Of a stretch of DNA of 64,000 bases, positions 18,183-26,745 are shown one piece after another; positions within the stretch are counted from its first letter, which is position 1; the number at the start of each line of letters is the position of its first letter. A model generated the notes under the pieces. It was given only the letters and a program-made list of their open reading frames with translations, did no database searches and was not told the DNA's origin. A program made the translations under genes and the position numbers. The DNA is from DASQMT01 sp963839615 (GTDB taxonomy: Bacteria; Actinomycetota; Thermoleophilia; Solirubrobacterales; Solirubrobacteraceae), in the NCBI GenBank assembly GCA_963839615.1, contig CAWIVY010000012.1:1-64000 (forward strand), read 5' to 3'.

Positions 18183-19796
18183 CTACTCGGGAGGGAGATC
18201 CTTGTAGGCAGCGGCGAGGTCGATTCCGCGCCGCTTGTTGACCGTCCACGAGATCGCGTACAGGACGATCGCGAGGCCGAAGCCGATGCAGATGGCGATC
18301 AAGCCGGAATCGGAATTCGCACCCACGCGGTCGTCGGTGATCAGTCTGACCGCGAAGTAGCCGTAGATGACCGTCGCGATCGCCCCGAGGACTGTCATCA
18401 AAGGGATGCCCGCGACGCGGCGGTTGTGCGGCGAGCTTTCGAACATCGACGGCAGGCGCGTCGCGAACAGCATCCCGACGAACGCGGTGGCGCCAAAGAT
18501 GATCGCCTGCATCGTCGCCGCGCTGAACACGAAGTTGAACAAATCGGGCGGACCGAACACGAGCGGGATCAGGATCGCCACCGCGGCCAGGGCGACGACC
18601 GCGACCGCGTTGACCGGCGAGTGGTAGCTCGGATGCGTCTTGCGCAGAGCGTCCGGCACGATGCGGTCCACGGACCACGCGAGCAGGATGCGTGTCGTCG
18701 TCACGACGATGGTGACGATGTTGGCCACGAGCGCGGTGACCACCCCCAGCGTCATGAGCGCGATCAAAACCGTACTGTCGGTCAGCATGCCCGTGTAGAG
18801 CAGGAAGAACGGCTCCGGCAGGTCGGCAGGGTAGGCATCCGAGCCCTCGTCGGAGAGGAACGTCATTCCGCCGAGGAAGTCCAGACCGAACGTGCCCTGG
18901 GCGAGCGCGGCCAGCACCGTGAAGATGGTGCCGCCAATGAGGAGCGCTCCGATCATCGAGAAGACGGCCGTTCGCTGCGGTCGCCGGAGCTCGCCGCCGG
19001 TGTACGCCGGCATCTGCGAGAGCGCGAGCACGGTGAAGCCCAGGGCCGTGAAGGCGATCAGGCCCCCGAGCGAACTGGTCGCCCCGATGTCGAAGCCCCC
19101 GGATCCCGCCGCAGCGACCACGGCGTCGTAGTCGCCGAAATCATTGAAATCAGCCTTGAAGTCAGCTCGGCTCGAGAGCGCCATCAGGATCGCTGCGATG
19201 CCGAGCGAAAGGATCGAGAACCCGAACAGGACCCGTTGGACCTTCATCACGACCCGCAGTCCGAACCAGTTCACGACCGCGCAGATCAGCACGGTCAGGA
19301 CTGCGATCCCGAACACCCAGCCGTCCGTGGTCACATCGGTCGCCCATCGCGACAACGTCTCATTGTCGGTCGTCGCACCCAGGGTTGCGAACATCGGGCT
19401 CAGACCGGTTAGCGCCACGAAAGTGGCGAGGATCGCGATGAAGAGCGTGTTGACGGCGGCAGTTCCGAAATTGAACAGAAAGCCGACCGCGGGGTGAATG
19501 ATGCGACTGATGTAGACATACTCGCCGCCCGATCGCGGCATCGCCGCGGCAAGCCAGGCCCACACGAGGATCGGGATGATCAGCACGAGCGTGGTGAGGA
19601 TGTACCCCAGCGCCAGGTTGACGCCTGGGTAGATCGCCGGCGCGAGGGTGAAGAGCAGAACTCCCAGCACGAGGTTGATCCAGATGATGTTCATGATCAG
19701 CGCGTCCCAGCGCCCGATCTCGCGGACCAACCCTGTTGCCTTTCTGGTGAAGACTCCGGGGCCGGCGGGACTGGTCGGATCACTCTGTGTCGCCAT
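18183..19796 (-). CDS. APC-superfamily permease
   Basis: Inner-membrane transporter of 537 residues with about 12-13 membrane helices. The first helices (WDALIMNIIWINLVLGVLLF, then AMPRSGGEYVYISRIIHPAVG) carry the APC consensus SGGEYVY used for substrate and ion binding. It resembles amino acid or amine permeases; within this operon it could equally take up a glycoside-derived or guanidino compound. ATG 19796 lies 27 bases after the iclR stop, so co-transcription with the regulator is likely. An APC remnant at 9640-9925 ends with different text and is not an obvious copy. Confidence 0.82.
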   Translation of the reverse strand: MATQSDPTSPAGPGVFTRKATGLVREIGRWDALIMNIIWINLVLGVLLFTLAPAIYPGVNLALGYILTTLVLIIPILVWAWLAAAMPRSGGEYVYISRIIHPAVGFLFNFGTAAVNTLFIAILATFVALTGLSPMFATLGATTDNETLSRWATDVTTDGWVFGIAVLTVLICAVVNWFGLRVVMKVQRVLFGFSILSLGIAAILMALSSRADFKADFNDFGDYDAVVAAAGSGGFDIGATSSLGGLIAFTALGFTVLALSQMPAYTGGELRRPQRTAVFSMIGALLIGGTIFTVLAALAQGTFGLDFLGGMTFLSDEGSDAYPADLPEPFFLLYTGMLTDSTVLIALMTLGVVTALVANIVTIVVTTTRILLAWSVDRIVPDALRKTHPSYHSPVNAVAVVALAAVAILIPLVFGPPDLFNFVFSAATMQAIIFGATAFVGMLFATRLPSMFESSPHNRRVAGIPLMTVLGAIATVIYGYFAVRLITDDRVGANSDSGLIAICIGFGLAIVLYAISWTVNKRRGIDLAAAYKDLPPE

Positions 19797-19823
19797 GTCT
19801 CCTCTTCCCTCTTCCTCGGGGCC

Positions 19824-20627
19824 TCACCGCGTACCGTTGAACGTCGTGTGATTGTCGGTTGGGGGAATGCGATCCGGCGCGAGCCGTTTCAACGCATCCA
19901 CGAGCTCAGGCAGCCGCTCGTCGTTGAGCCGTGATGTCGGCCCGGCGACCGCCAGCGCCGCGACGACCTCGCCCCGATGCCCGCGCAACGGGATCGAGAC
20001 GCAGCGGAGCTCGGGCTGGTGCTCCTCGAGGTCATATCCGGCCCCCGTGCGCCGAACCGCGTCGAGGGTCGAGAGCAGCGTCTTCAGCCACGCGCTGCCG
20101 TGGCCCGGGTACTGGTCCATCTCGCCAGAGATGAGCTCGATCACCTCGTCGTCGGGGAGTTGGGCGAGGAGCACTCGTCCGTCGGCCGTGACCGCCGCGG
20201 GCGCTCGCTCGCCGGGCACGACTGAAAGCCTGAGCTTGTGGCCGCCGGCCGCGCTGGCGATGGTGAGCACCTCGGCTCGGTCGAGGATCGAGCAGAACGC
20301 CGTCTCGCGTGTTTCCTCCACCAGGTTTCGGAGCGTGGGCGCGATCAGATGGCTGAGGTCCCAGTTCTCGACCACGACCATCCCCAGCGTCGCCAGGATG
20401 TTGCCAAGCGCGTAACGGCCGTTGGACCTGCGCTCGATAAAGCGGCGCGCCTCCAGCGTGCGCACCAACCGGTGAACGGTGGGTTTCTCGAGCCCGACAG
20501 CGGTGGCCAAGTCCGCCAGCGTGTAGTCGCGCTGCTCGCCACTCGCGCAGGCCAGCAGGACATCGAGTGCTCGGTCGACGGCGCGCACCGAGTAGCGGTC
20601 CTTGTCCGTAGCGCCCCGCTGTCTCAT
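19824..20627 (-). CDS. IclR-family transcriptional regulator
   Basis: About 267 residues. The N-terminal winged helix reads VDRALDVLLACASG, LADLATAVGLEKPTVHRLVRTLE and FIERRSNGRYALG; the C-terminal effector domain holds ETAFCSILD, RAPAAVTADGRVLLAQLP and a CVSIPLRGHRGEVVAALAVAGP end. ATG 20627 is chosen over GTG 20645 because a sigma70-like promoter (TTGACA at 20680-20675) would start transcription close to 20645. It is the first gene of the minus-strand operon reaching to 12857. A palindrome CGTCTTA-N5-TAAGACG at 20685-20703, directly upstream of the -35, recurs before neighbouring genes and is the probable operator. Confidence 0.88.
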   Translation of the reverse strand: MRQRGATDKDRYSVRAVDRALDVLLACASGEQRDYTLADLATAVGLEKPTVHRLVRTLEARRFIERRSNGRYALGNILATLGMVVVENWDLSHLIAPTLRNLVEETRETAFCSILDRAEVLTIASAAGGHKLRLSVVPGERAPAAVTADGRVLLAQLPDDEVIELISGEMDQYPGHGSAWLKTLLSTLDAVRRTGAGYDLEEHQPELRCVSIPLRGHRGEVVAALAVAGPTSRLNDERLPELVDALKRLAPDRIPPTDNHTTFNGTR

Positions 20628-20650
20628 CAGATGTGACGGCACCACCTCTA

Positions 20651-20680
20651 ACCCTAAGAGAGTTCTTGAAAGGCTGTCAA
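20651..20680 (-). promoter_or_regulatory. Promoter of the iclR operon
   Basis: On the minus strand TTGACA (20680-20675) is followed after 18 bases by TAGGGT (20656-20651). The -35 is perfect and the -10 is weak, which fits an activator- or repressor-controlled promoter with the operator just upstream. Confidence 0.5.
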
Positions 20681-20684
20681 GGGC

Positions 20685-20703
20685 CGTCTTAGTAGATAAG
20701 ACG
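20685..20703. promoter_or_regulatory. IclR-type operator, site 1
   Basis: Perfect inverted repeat CGTCTTA-GTAGA-TAAGACG, 7-bp arms around a 5-base spacer, 4 bases upstream of the -35 of iclR. The core GTCTTA-N5-TAAGAC differs from the site at 25829 (GTCTCA-N5-TGAGAC) only by a compensated change in each arm. Confidence 0.6.
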
Positions 20704-20756
20704 AGGACATCGAATCAGGCCGAGAAGTGGCCCGGTTAACGGGCGCGGAGCGCGCC

Positions 20757-21944
20757 TCAGTCGGCTGTGATCTCGCGCAACGGCGGCTGCGGCGCGAGCT
20801 CGAGACCGAGGCCGGGCACCTCGGGGAGCGTCACGCGCCCTCCCTCGGCGACCGGCTCGCCGCGGAACAGGCGGTGGGGGAGCTCGTTGCCGACCTCGAT
20901 GTCACCGGGCGGGAAGTACTCTGCCATCGGACACGCCGGCTGCGAGATGACCAGGTGATAGTTATGTAGCTGCCCGGCGTGCGGCACCACCTCGACGTTC
21001 CACGCCTCCGCGAGCGCGCAGATCTTTCGCGCCTGCGAAAGGCCGCCGACCCGGTTGGTGTCGAACTGGGCGACGTCCACGGCGCCCGCTCGGAACAGTT
21101 GCTGGAAACCATAGAGCGTGAACTCGTGCTCGCCCCCGGAGATCGGGATCGGGCTGGCGCGCCGCAGTTCGGCGTAGCCCGCCAGATCGTCGGGAAGCAG
21201 CGGCTCCTCGAGCCAGCGGAGTCCGAACGGCTCGAGTCGCTTGATCATCGCCCGCGCGTAGGCAAGGTCCCAGCCCATGTACGCGTCGGCCATCAACTCG
21301 ATCCCGTCGCCCACCGCCGCTCGCACCGTGCGCACGAGCTCCACGTTGCGCCGCATGCCCGACTCGCCGTCGGCCGGTCCCCAGACGAATCGCTGCTTCA
21401 TGCTCGTGAATCCCTCGGCGCGGTAGCGCTCCGCCTCGGCGCGGAGTGCGTCGAGATCGTCGCCCCCGTAGAGGCGGCTCGCGTAGACCGCGATCGACTC
21501 CGTCTTCCTGCCTCCCAGCAGGTCGTAGCACGGGACGCCGAGCTCGCGGCCGAGCGCGTCCCAGAGTCCGAGATCGATAGCGCTGATGGCGGCCATGCCC
21601 ACCCCCTTGCGGCCGAAGGAGACCGTCGACCGGTACATGCGCTGCCAGGTGGCTTCGAGGTCCGTGACCCGTGCCCCGAGGACTGCCGGCTTCAGGTAGC
21701 GCTCGACGATCAGCGCCGCCACCCGCGGAGCCAGCCCCGCATTGCCCAGCCCGATGAGTCCGTTCGAAAGCTCGACCTCGACCACCAGCCACTCCGGAAA
21801 GCGGTAGCTCTGCTCGGTCCGGTCGGTCCTGTCGCCCTTGCCTGAGCCCTCCCACGCGCGCATCGGGCTGGCGTACGGCACGGCAGCGGGCGGGTCGGGC
21901 GCCTCGAACAACCTGCATCTCAGGTCGACGACGGTGGGCGTCAC
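20757..21944 (-). CDS. Enolase-superfamily sugar-acid dehydratase, rhamnonate-dehydratase-like
   Basis: 395 residues with the two-domain enolase-superfamily build. TVSFGRKGVGMAAISAIDLG followed by LWDALG and VPCYDLLGG closely follow L-rhamnonate dehydratase. Metal ligands are Asp in ELMADAYMGWD, Glu in RWLEEPLLPDD and Glu in ISGGEHEFT; the His/Asp acid-base dyad would be in VVPHAGQLHNYH and AQFDTNRVGG, and Lys in MKQRFVWGP. The reaction would be loss of water from a sugar acid to a 2-keto-3-deoxy acid. GTG 21944 overlaps the glycosidase stop (GTGA) and has GAGAGG upstream, so start and coupling are clear. The next pathway step could be an SDR or the aldolase at 29414. Confidence 0.82.
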   Translation of the reverse strand: MTPTVVDLRCRLFEAPDPPAAVPYASPMRAWEGSGKGDRTDRTEQSYRFPEWLVVEVELSNGLIGLGNAGLAPRVAALIVERYLKPAVLGARVTDLEATWQRMYRSTVSFGRKGVGMAAISAIDLGLWDALGRELGVPCYDLLGGRKTESIAVYASRLYGGDDLDALRAEAERYRAEGFTSMKQRFVWGPADGESGMRRNVELVRTVRAAVGDGIELMADAYMGWDLAYARAMIKRLEPFGLRWLEEPLLPDDLAGYAELRRASPIPISGGEHEFTLYGFQQLFRAGAVDVAQFDTNRVGGLSQARKICALAEAWNVEVVPHAGQLHNYHLVISQPACPMAEYFPPGDIEVGNELPHRLFRGEPVAEGGRVTLPEVPGLGLELAPQPPLREITAD

Positions 21945-23881
21945 GGGTGTGCCTCTCTTGCGATTGTGATGGCTCTGACGTGTTTGGGATCGAGGCCGAT
22001 GGGCGTCGCGAAGAGGCCGTTGCCGTTGGTGGTCCAGGTCTCGCCGGTGACGAGGTCGCGGGCCACGCGCCCGACGACTTGTAGCGCGAGGTGGGGGCTG
22101 AGTTGGATTTCGGGCCGGCGTGGTTGGTCGCCGACGTTGGCGATGAAGAACGTGTAGGCGTCGTCGGTCTCGTAGGCGGTGGTCCAGACGTCGTCGGCGT
22201 CGGCCTGGATCGGGGTCTGGAGCTCGAGTTGGGTCAGTGCCGGGAGCAGGCCGGCACCGTCGAAAGGCGTGAGGCGGCCGGTCTGTTCGAGTCGGTGGGT
22301 GAGTGCTTCGAGCTCGGTGTCGGTACCGGAGATGGCGGTGGTGGGGAGGCTGCGGGCGAGCAGCGTTGAGCCGGCTTCGACGGCCTGGACGACGGGTTCG
22401 AGGTCGCTGGGACGGACGCTGTCGGGGCCGGCGTAGACCAGCACGCGCGGGATCGGCTCGGTGTGGGCGCGTGACATCGGGACGATGGCGAAGTCGATGT
22501 CCTCGGCGTGGAGCGCGCGGAAGACCTCCCACCACTCCGCCAGCTCTTTGGGCCGATCGACATCGATCCAGATGTGGTGGAGCGTCTTCCAGCTGTCGAA
22601 GCGTTCGGCGATCGCGAGTCGGTGGTGGTCGAGGCTCCAGAGCAGGCCGACGTTGGCGAGTTGTTGGTCGGCCTGCAGTGACTTGGCCATGGTGATCGCC
22701 TGCTTGACTTGCTCGAGTCGTGGGCGGACCTTGCCGAGCGGGCTGATCGGCGCGCCCTGGACCTCGTCTCTTTCGACGAACACGTAGTAGGACAGGCCGC
22801 GCAGGCCGAGCGCCAGCGCCAGCTCGGTCAGATAGCGCTGATGGTCATCCGACGGCACCCCGAAGACTTCGCCGAGGTACATCGGCGCGAGGCTCTGGAA
22901 CTCGGCCGCCCACGGGAAGCGCGTCACCGCGCGCTCGAGGCGGACGTACCAGCTCGCCACCAGCGCCTGGTCGCCCGGCACCATGTTGCCCAGGAACATC
23001 ACGACGCCGTGGCTGTCGACGACATCCTCGATCTGCGACCAGTCGATGTAGTGCGAGAACTGCTTCATGTTGCTGTAGATCGGGACGTCCACACCGTGGC
23101 TACGGCAGACGTCCCGCAGCCACGTGTAGCCCTCGGCGACGGTGTCGGTGATGAACTCGAACGAGTCGAGCACCGCGCGCGTGGAGTGCGTGCGGTAGTC
23201 GGGCTCGACGAGCGCGTCAAGTGCCCCCGTCGCGTCGGACCAGGCCGCTCGCAGCCCGTCGTCGTCGCCGTAGCGCTCGCGTAGCCAGTCGCCGTAGCGA
23301 GCCAGCACCGTCTCGCGCACATACGGCACCGGGATACTCCCCTCCGAGGGGTCGGACTCGGCGTCGGTGGAGTAAGGGAAGTAGGGCTCGTTATCGACCG
23401 AGACCAGGATGATCGGCCCGCCATTCGTGGCCAGGCGCGGGACCACATGCGGCAGCAACGCCCCCAGGAACTCCTCCGTCCGCGCGCGGTAAACGGGATC
23501 GCTCCGCTGCAATTGGCAGACGTCCCGAGCCGGTCCGCGCGTGGGCCACTCGGCCTCGATGATCGGCCCGACGCGCAACAGGAAGTCAAACCCCTCGGCC
23601 GCGCACTGATCGATGAACCCGACCAGATCGCGCGACGGGTGCGTCTCACCGGTGAAGTCAAACCCGCCGCCCTCGAGCTCATGGAAATCCCAGCACACGA
23701 ACGACGACACCTGATCAAGACCGGCACTCTTGATCGCCTTCAACGACCGGCCCCAGAACAGGCTGATCAACCGCCAATACTCGATACTGCCCGCCACCAA
23801 CGGCGTCACCACACCATCCACCCGCAGGCCACGCTCATCCAGCGTGACCGCGCGCGGCGACTGCGGTTGGTAGTTACACAA
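21941..23881 (-). CDS. GH35/GH42-like glycoside hydrolase, copy 2
   Basis: 646 residues, a near-duplicate of 15422-17362 with the same landmarks: GSIEYWRL, FVCWDFHE, ILVSVDNEPYFPY and FPWAAEFQSL. Differences cluster in the N-terminal ten residues, around LTDMVPG/LGNMVPG and in the 340s. The N-terminus begins with TTG 23881; conservation with copy 1 from AVTLDERGLRV onward supports a start this far upstream, but I see no good ribosome-binding site. It leads a two-gene operon with the dehydratase, preceded by an IclR-type palindrome at 23888-23904. Cytoplasmic; sugar specificity unknown. Confidence 0.7.
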   Translation of the reverse strand: MCNYQPQSPRAVTLDERGLRVDGVVTPLVAGSIEYWRLISLFWGRSLKAIKSAGLDQVSSFVCWDFHELEGGGFDFTGETHPSRDLVGFIDQCAAEGFDFLLRVGPIIEAEWPTRGPARDVCQLQRSDPVYRARTEEFLGALLPHVVPRLATNGGPIILVSVDNEPYFPYSTDAESDPSEGSIPVPYVRETVLARYGDWLRERYGDDDGLRAAWSDATGALDALVEPDYRTHSTRAVLDSFEFITDTVAEGYTWLRDVCRSHGVDVPIYSNMKQFSHYIDWSQIEDVVDSHGVVMFLGNMVPGDQALVASWYVRLERAVTRFPWAAEFQSLAPMYLGEVFGVPSDDHQRYLTELALALGLRGLSYYVFVERDEVQGAPISPLGKVRPRLEQVKQAITMAKSLQADQQLANVGLLWSLDHHRLAIAERFDSWKTLHHIWIDVDRPKELAEWWEVFRALHAEDIDFAIVPMSRAHTEPIPRVLVYAGPDSVRPSDLEPVVQAVEAGSTLLARSLPTTAISGTDTELEALTHRLEQTGRLTPFDGAGLLPALTQLELQTPIQADADDVWTTAYETDDAYTFFIANVGDQPRRPEIQLSPHLALQVVGRVARDLVTGETWTTNGNGLFATPIGLDPKHVRAITIAREAHP

Positions 23882-23887
23882 TATGGG

Positions 23888-23904
23888 ATCTCACTCTGTG
23901 AGAC
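23888..23904. promoter_or_regulatory. IclR-type operator, site 2
   Basis: ATCTCA-CTCTG-TGAGAC, an inverted repeat TCTCA-N5-TGAGA lying 8 bp before the glycosidase/dehydratase operon. It shares arms with site 4 (25829-25845). Confidence 0.6.
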
Positions 23905-23975
23905 AAACTGGGGAATCAGCGTAGCCTCGTCGCAGCGATGGTGTCAAGGCTCAGGCGGATCCTGGATGCGCGCCG

Positions 23976-23991
23976 ACTCACCAGGTGAGAC
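23976..23991. promoter_or_regulatory. IclR-type operator, site 3
   Basis: ACTCA-CCAGG-TGAGAC in the 180-bp region between the divergent glycosidase and nucleotidyltransferase genes. CTCAC/GTGAG form an inverted repeat around CAG, as CTCAC/GTGAG do around TCT in site 2. Confidence 0.5.
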
Positions 23992-24062
23992 GGACGTGAC
24001 AGCCGAGCGAGCAGCTGCGACGATGCGCGGACCTTCATGGCCGCGGAAAAAGACCGGGCAGG

Positions 24063-24803
24063 ATGACTGGCGCGGAAGACACGCGGCCCGTGGCGCGCCA
24101 TGCGGACGTGCGCGACGAAGCGCTGGACCTCGTCCAGCGTGCGGCGGCGCGCGGCGTGACCCTGCGGATCACCGGGGGCGTCGCGGTCGCAATCCGCTGT
24201 CCGTCCGCGTCTCGGCCTCCGTTGCAGCGGGCCTACAAGGACGTCGACCTGGTGGGTTCGAGCGCACAGCGCTCCCAGATCGACGCCCTCATGAAGGACC
24301 TGGGCTTCTCGGCGAGCGAGGAATTCAACTCGTTGCATGGCCATCACCAACTGCTCTACGCCGACTCGTCCCAGCGCATCCTCGACATCTTCATCGACCG
24401 CATCGTCATGTGTCACTCATTGGACGTGTCGGAGAGGCTGGGTCTCGATGAGTTAACACTTACGCCCGCCGACTTGTTGCTCACCAAGCTCCAGGTTGTC
24501 CAGACAGGTGCAAATGATTTCAAGGACTCCGTCGCGCTCCTGATCGACTGCGACATCGACGGCGATCGGGTCGCGAAGGTGCTCGCAAGCGACTGGGGCT
24601 GGTGGAGGACCGCGACGGAGGTGCTGGCCAAGGTCAAGGGGTATGGAGCGTCGCTCCAGGGGCTCGAGGGCATCGAGCGGCTCGCCGCACGAGTGGCGGA
24701 GCTCGAGACGCAAATCGCCGCAGAGCCGAAGGGAATGCGCTGGAAGGCGCGCGCCCGGATCGGCGATCGCGTCTCCTGGTACCAACTCCCGGACGACGGG
24801 TAG
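24063..24803 (+). CDS. Nucleotidyltransferase-fold protein
   Basis: 246 residues. A minimal nucleotidyltransferase core is visible: TLRITGGVAVAIRCPS, then Asp-x-Asp in RAYKDVDLVGSS, and later LTLTPADLLLTKLQVVQTG with FKDSVALL, the helix-rich half typical of AbiEii- and MNT-like proteins. The C-terminal 70 residues have basic coiled-coil-like text. No antitoxin-like partner is adjacent, so a classic toxin-antitoxin pair is not supported. It lies alone on the plus strand between two minus-strand catabolic genes, and may transfer a nucleotide to a sugar, antibiotic or protein. Function unknown. Confidence 0.6.
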   Translation: MTGAEDTRPVARHADVRDEALDLVQRAAARGVTLRITGGVAVAIRCPSASRPPLQRAYKDVDLVGSSAQRSQIDALMKDLGFSASEEFNSLHGHHQLLYADSSQRILDIFIDRIVMCHSLDVSERLGLDELTLTPADLLLTKLQVVQTGANDFKDSVALLIDCDIDGDRVAKVLASDWGWWRTATEVLAKVKGYGASLQGLEGIERLAARVAELETQIAAEPKGMRWKARARIGDRVSWYQLPDDG

Positions 24804-24825
24804 CGACGCGCAGCAATCGGCAGGA

Positions 24826-25767
24826 TCAGGACGCAGAGCTGTCGACCGGGGTGATGAGCGGTCGCCCGTCCGCCGCGGCCAGGAGATTGTCGACCATTCG
24901 GCGCGTCATCGCTTCCCGCGTCGCTGTCGTCGCCGTGCCCAGGTGCGGAGAAAGCACGACGTTCGAGAGCGACAGCAGGGGCTCGGGCACGTGTGGCTCG
25001 TCCGCGAAGACGTCGAGACCCGCCGAGAGCCGGCCGGCGACGAGTTCGGCCACCAATGCCGGCTCGTCGACCACGCCACCACGCGCCGTATTGATTAGGC
25101 AAGCCCCATCGCGCATAAGCGCGAGCCGCCTCGCATCGATCAGGCCCCTGGTGGCCACCGTCAGCGGGCAGTGCAGGCTCACGACGTCGGCCGCAGCGAG
25201 CAGCTCATCCAGCTCGCGATACCGAATCCCGAGCTCTCGCTCCGTTCCTGCGTCAAGTCGCGTGCGTTGGGTGTAGAGGATCTCCATCTCGAACCCGCGC
25301 GCGCGCCTGGCGACGGCCTGGCCGATGCGCCCGCACCCGACGATGCCCAGCGTGGAGTGATGGACCTCGTTCGCGCGCAGGACATCCTTGCCCTTCGCTA
25401 TCCAGGACCCGCTCCGCAGAAGGGCATCGGCGTGCACGATCTGGCGACGGCAGGCAAGCATCAGCGCGAGGGCGATGTCCGCGGTGGCGCCGTCTACGAC
25501 GGAGGGCGTGTTGGTGACCGCGACGCCCCGGCGCGCGCATGCGCGAACGTCGACGGTGTCGTATCCCGCACCGAAGACCGCCACGACGCGAAGATTGGGA
25601 AGAAGGTCGAGCGCACGGTCATCGACCAGTTCGTTCATGGCGGCCAGGGCGTCCACGTCCGGTCGTCCCGCTCCCAGCGCGTGCGGGATCTTGCGCTCGA
25701 GAATCTCGACGTCGAGGAGTTCGTCGAACGCCGGCCCCGGAAACCTCTCGGAGGCGATGACCTTCAC
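24826..25767 (-). CDS. D-isomer-specific 2-hydroxyacid dehydrogenase
   Basis: 313 residues. The NAD-binding core reads LGIVGCGRIGQAVARRARG (about residue 146); the catalytic Arg is in NTARGGVVDE, Glu in VFADEPHVPEP and His in LSPHLGTAT. The N-terminal VFGAGYDTVDV belongs to the substrate domain. The family (glyoxylate, hydroxypyruvate, phosphoglycerate, formate dehydrogenases) reduces 2-keto acids or the reverse. Next to sugar-acid genes it may handle hydroxypyruvate, glyoxylate or a keto-deoxy acid. It is divergent from the EamA gene at 25888, with an IclR-type palindrome between. Confidence 0.85.
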   Translation of the reverse strand: MKVIASERFPGPAFDELLDVEILERKIPHALGAGRPDVDALAAMNELVDDRALDLLPNLRVVAVFGAGYDTVDVRACARRGVAVTNTPSVVDGATADIALALMLACRRQIVHADALLRSGSWIAKGKDVLRANEVHHSTLGIVGCGRIGQAVARRARGFEMEILYTQRTRLDAGTERELGIRYRELDELLAAADVVSLHCPLTVATRGLIDARRLALMRDGACLINTARGGVVDEPALVAELVAGRLSAGLDVFADEPHVPEPLLSLSNVVLSPHLGTATTATREAMTRRMVDNLLAAADGRPLITPVDSSAS

Positions 25768-25828
25768 GTGTCCGCGAGTGTGTCGCTTCGCAATGAGCTG
25801 GGCGTATTACACAGTGTGACGGCAATAT

Positions 25829-25845
25829 GTCTCATGTAGTGAGAC
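25829..25845. promoter_or_regulatory. IclR-type operator, site 4
   Basis: Perfect inverted repeat GTCTCA-TGTAG-TGAGAC in the 120-bp divergent promoter region between the hydroxyacid dehydrogenase and the EamA gene. Confidence 0.6.
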
Positions 25846-25887
25846 CCCATCACGGTAGACGTATCGCATACATACTATGCCGAGACG

Positions 25888-26730
25888 ATGGCTGCGGTAG
25901 CGCTTGGACTCACCTCCTCTCTGTGCGGCGGGCTCGCGGATTTTTTCGGCGGGATCCAGACGCGTCGCCATTCTGTTCTGACGGTGCTGTTCGTCAGTCA
26001 GGTGATCGCTCTGCTGGGAGCGATCGTCATCGTCGTGGCGAGCGGCCGCCCTGAGCCGGGTGGGCTGTGGGCGCTGTACGCATCGCTGGCCGGACTCTCG
26101 ATCTCGGTTGCGCTGGGTTCGCTCTACCGAGGTCTGGCGATCGGCACCATGACGCTCGTCGCGCCCGTGGCGTCGACCGGCGCCGTGGTCCCCGTGCTCT
26201 ACGGGCTCGCGAACGGCGAGCGCCCTGGCACGACCGCGCTGATGGGTATCGCGTGTGCCGTGGCCGGATTGGTGGTGGTCGCGCGCCCGGGGTCAGCTGT
26301 CGATGAAGTCACGACCCGGAGGCGCGAGGGGCTGGCTCTTGCGCTGATGTCCGCGTGTGGGTTCGGTGGCTTCTTCATCAGCATGGGCGCCGCGGCCGAC
26401 GCGGATCCACTGTGGGCGCTCCTCGGCTCCCGCATCAGCTTCGTGGCCCTGATGGGTGCTGCAGCGCTCGTCATGGCGCGGCCGGTCGCCGTCGGGTTGA
26501 AGGAGATGCCCCCAATGATCTGGATCGGCCTGCTCGACATGTGCGCCACCGGCAGCTTCGCAGTGGCCACGACCCTCGGTCTGCTCGGCGTCGTGAGCGT
26601 GTTGTCGTCGTTCCCGCCGCTGGTGACCGTGATCATGGCGCGGGCTGTGCTGCACGAACGGGTGGGGCGGACTCGAGGAGTGGGAGTCGGCGTGACCATC
26701 TGCGGAGTCGCGCTCATCGCGGCCGGCTGA
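25888..26730 (+). CDS. EamA/DMT-family transporter
   Basis: 280 residues, about ten membrane segments in two EamA repeats. N-terminal ALGLTSSLCGGLADFFGG and mid-protein text such as SLYRGLAIGTMTLVAPVAST are typical, and the C-terminal repeat ends with VLSSFPPLVTVIMARAVLHE followed by GVGVTICGVALIAAG. It probably exports or equilibrates a metabolite of the sugar-acid pathway. It is followed after 15 bases by an SDR with AAAGGAG before its start, so the two form an operon under the shared divergent promoter region. Confidence 0.8.
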   Translation: MAAVALGLTSSLCGGLADFFGGIQTRRHSVLTVLFVSQVIALLGAIVIVVASGRPEPGGLWALYASLAGLSISVALGSLYRGLAIGTMTLVAPVASTGAVVPVLYGLANGERPGTTALMGIACAVAGLVVVARPGSAVDEVTTRRREGLALALMSACGFGGFFISMGAAADADPLWALLGSRISFVALMGAAALVMARPVAVGLKEMPPMIWIGLLDMCATGSFAVATTLGLLGVVSVLSSFPPLVTVIMARAVLHERVGRTRGVGVGVTICGVALIAAG

Positions 26731-26745
26731 GAAGAAAGGAGCGGC

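Noticed and set aside
18075..19412. Plus-strand open frame of 445 codons
   Set aside because: Antisense to the APC permease; composed of charged repeats typical of reverse frames and without a start signal.
23865..23910. Promoter with TATTGT as -10 overlapping the glycosidase start
   Set aside because: It would place the transcript start inside the conserved coding region; the true promoter is unresolved.
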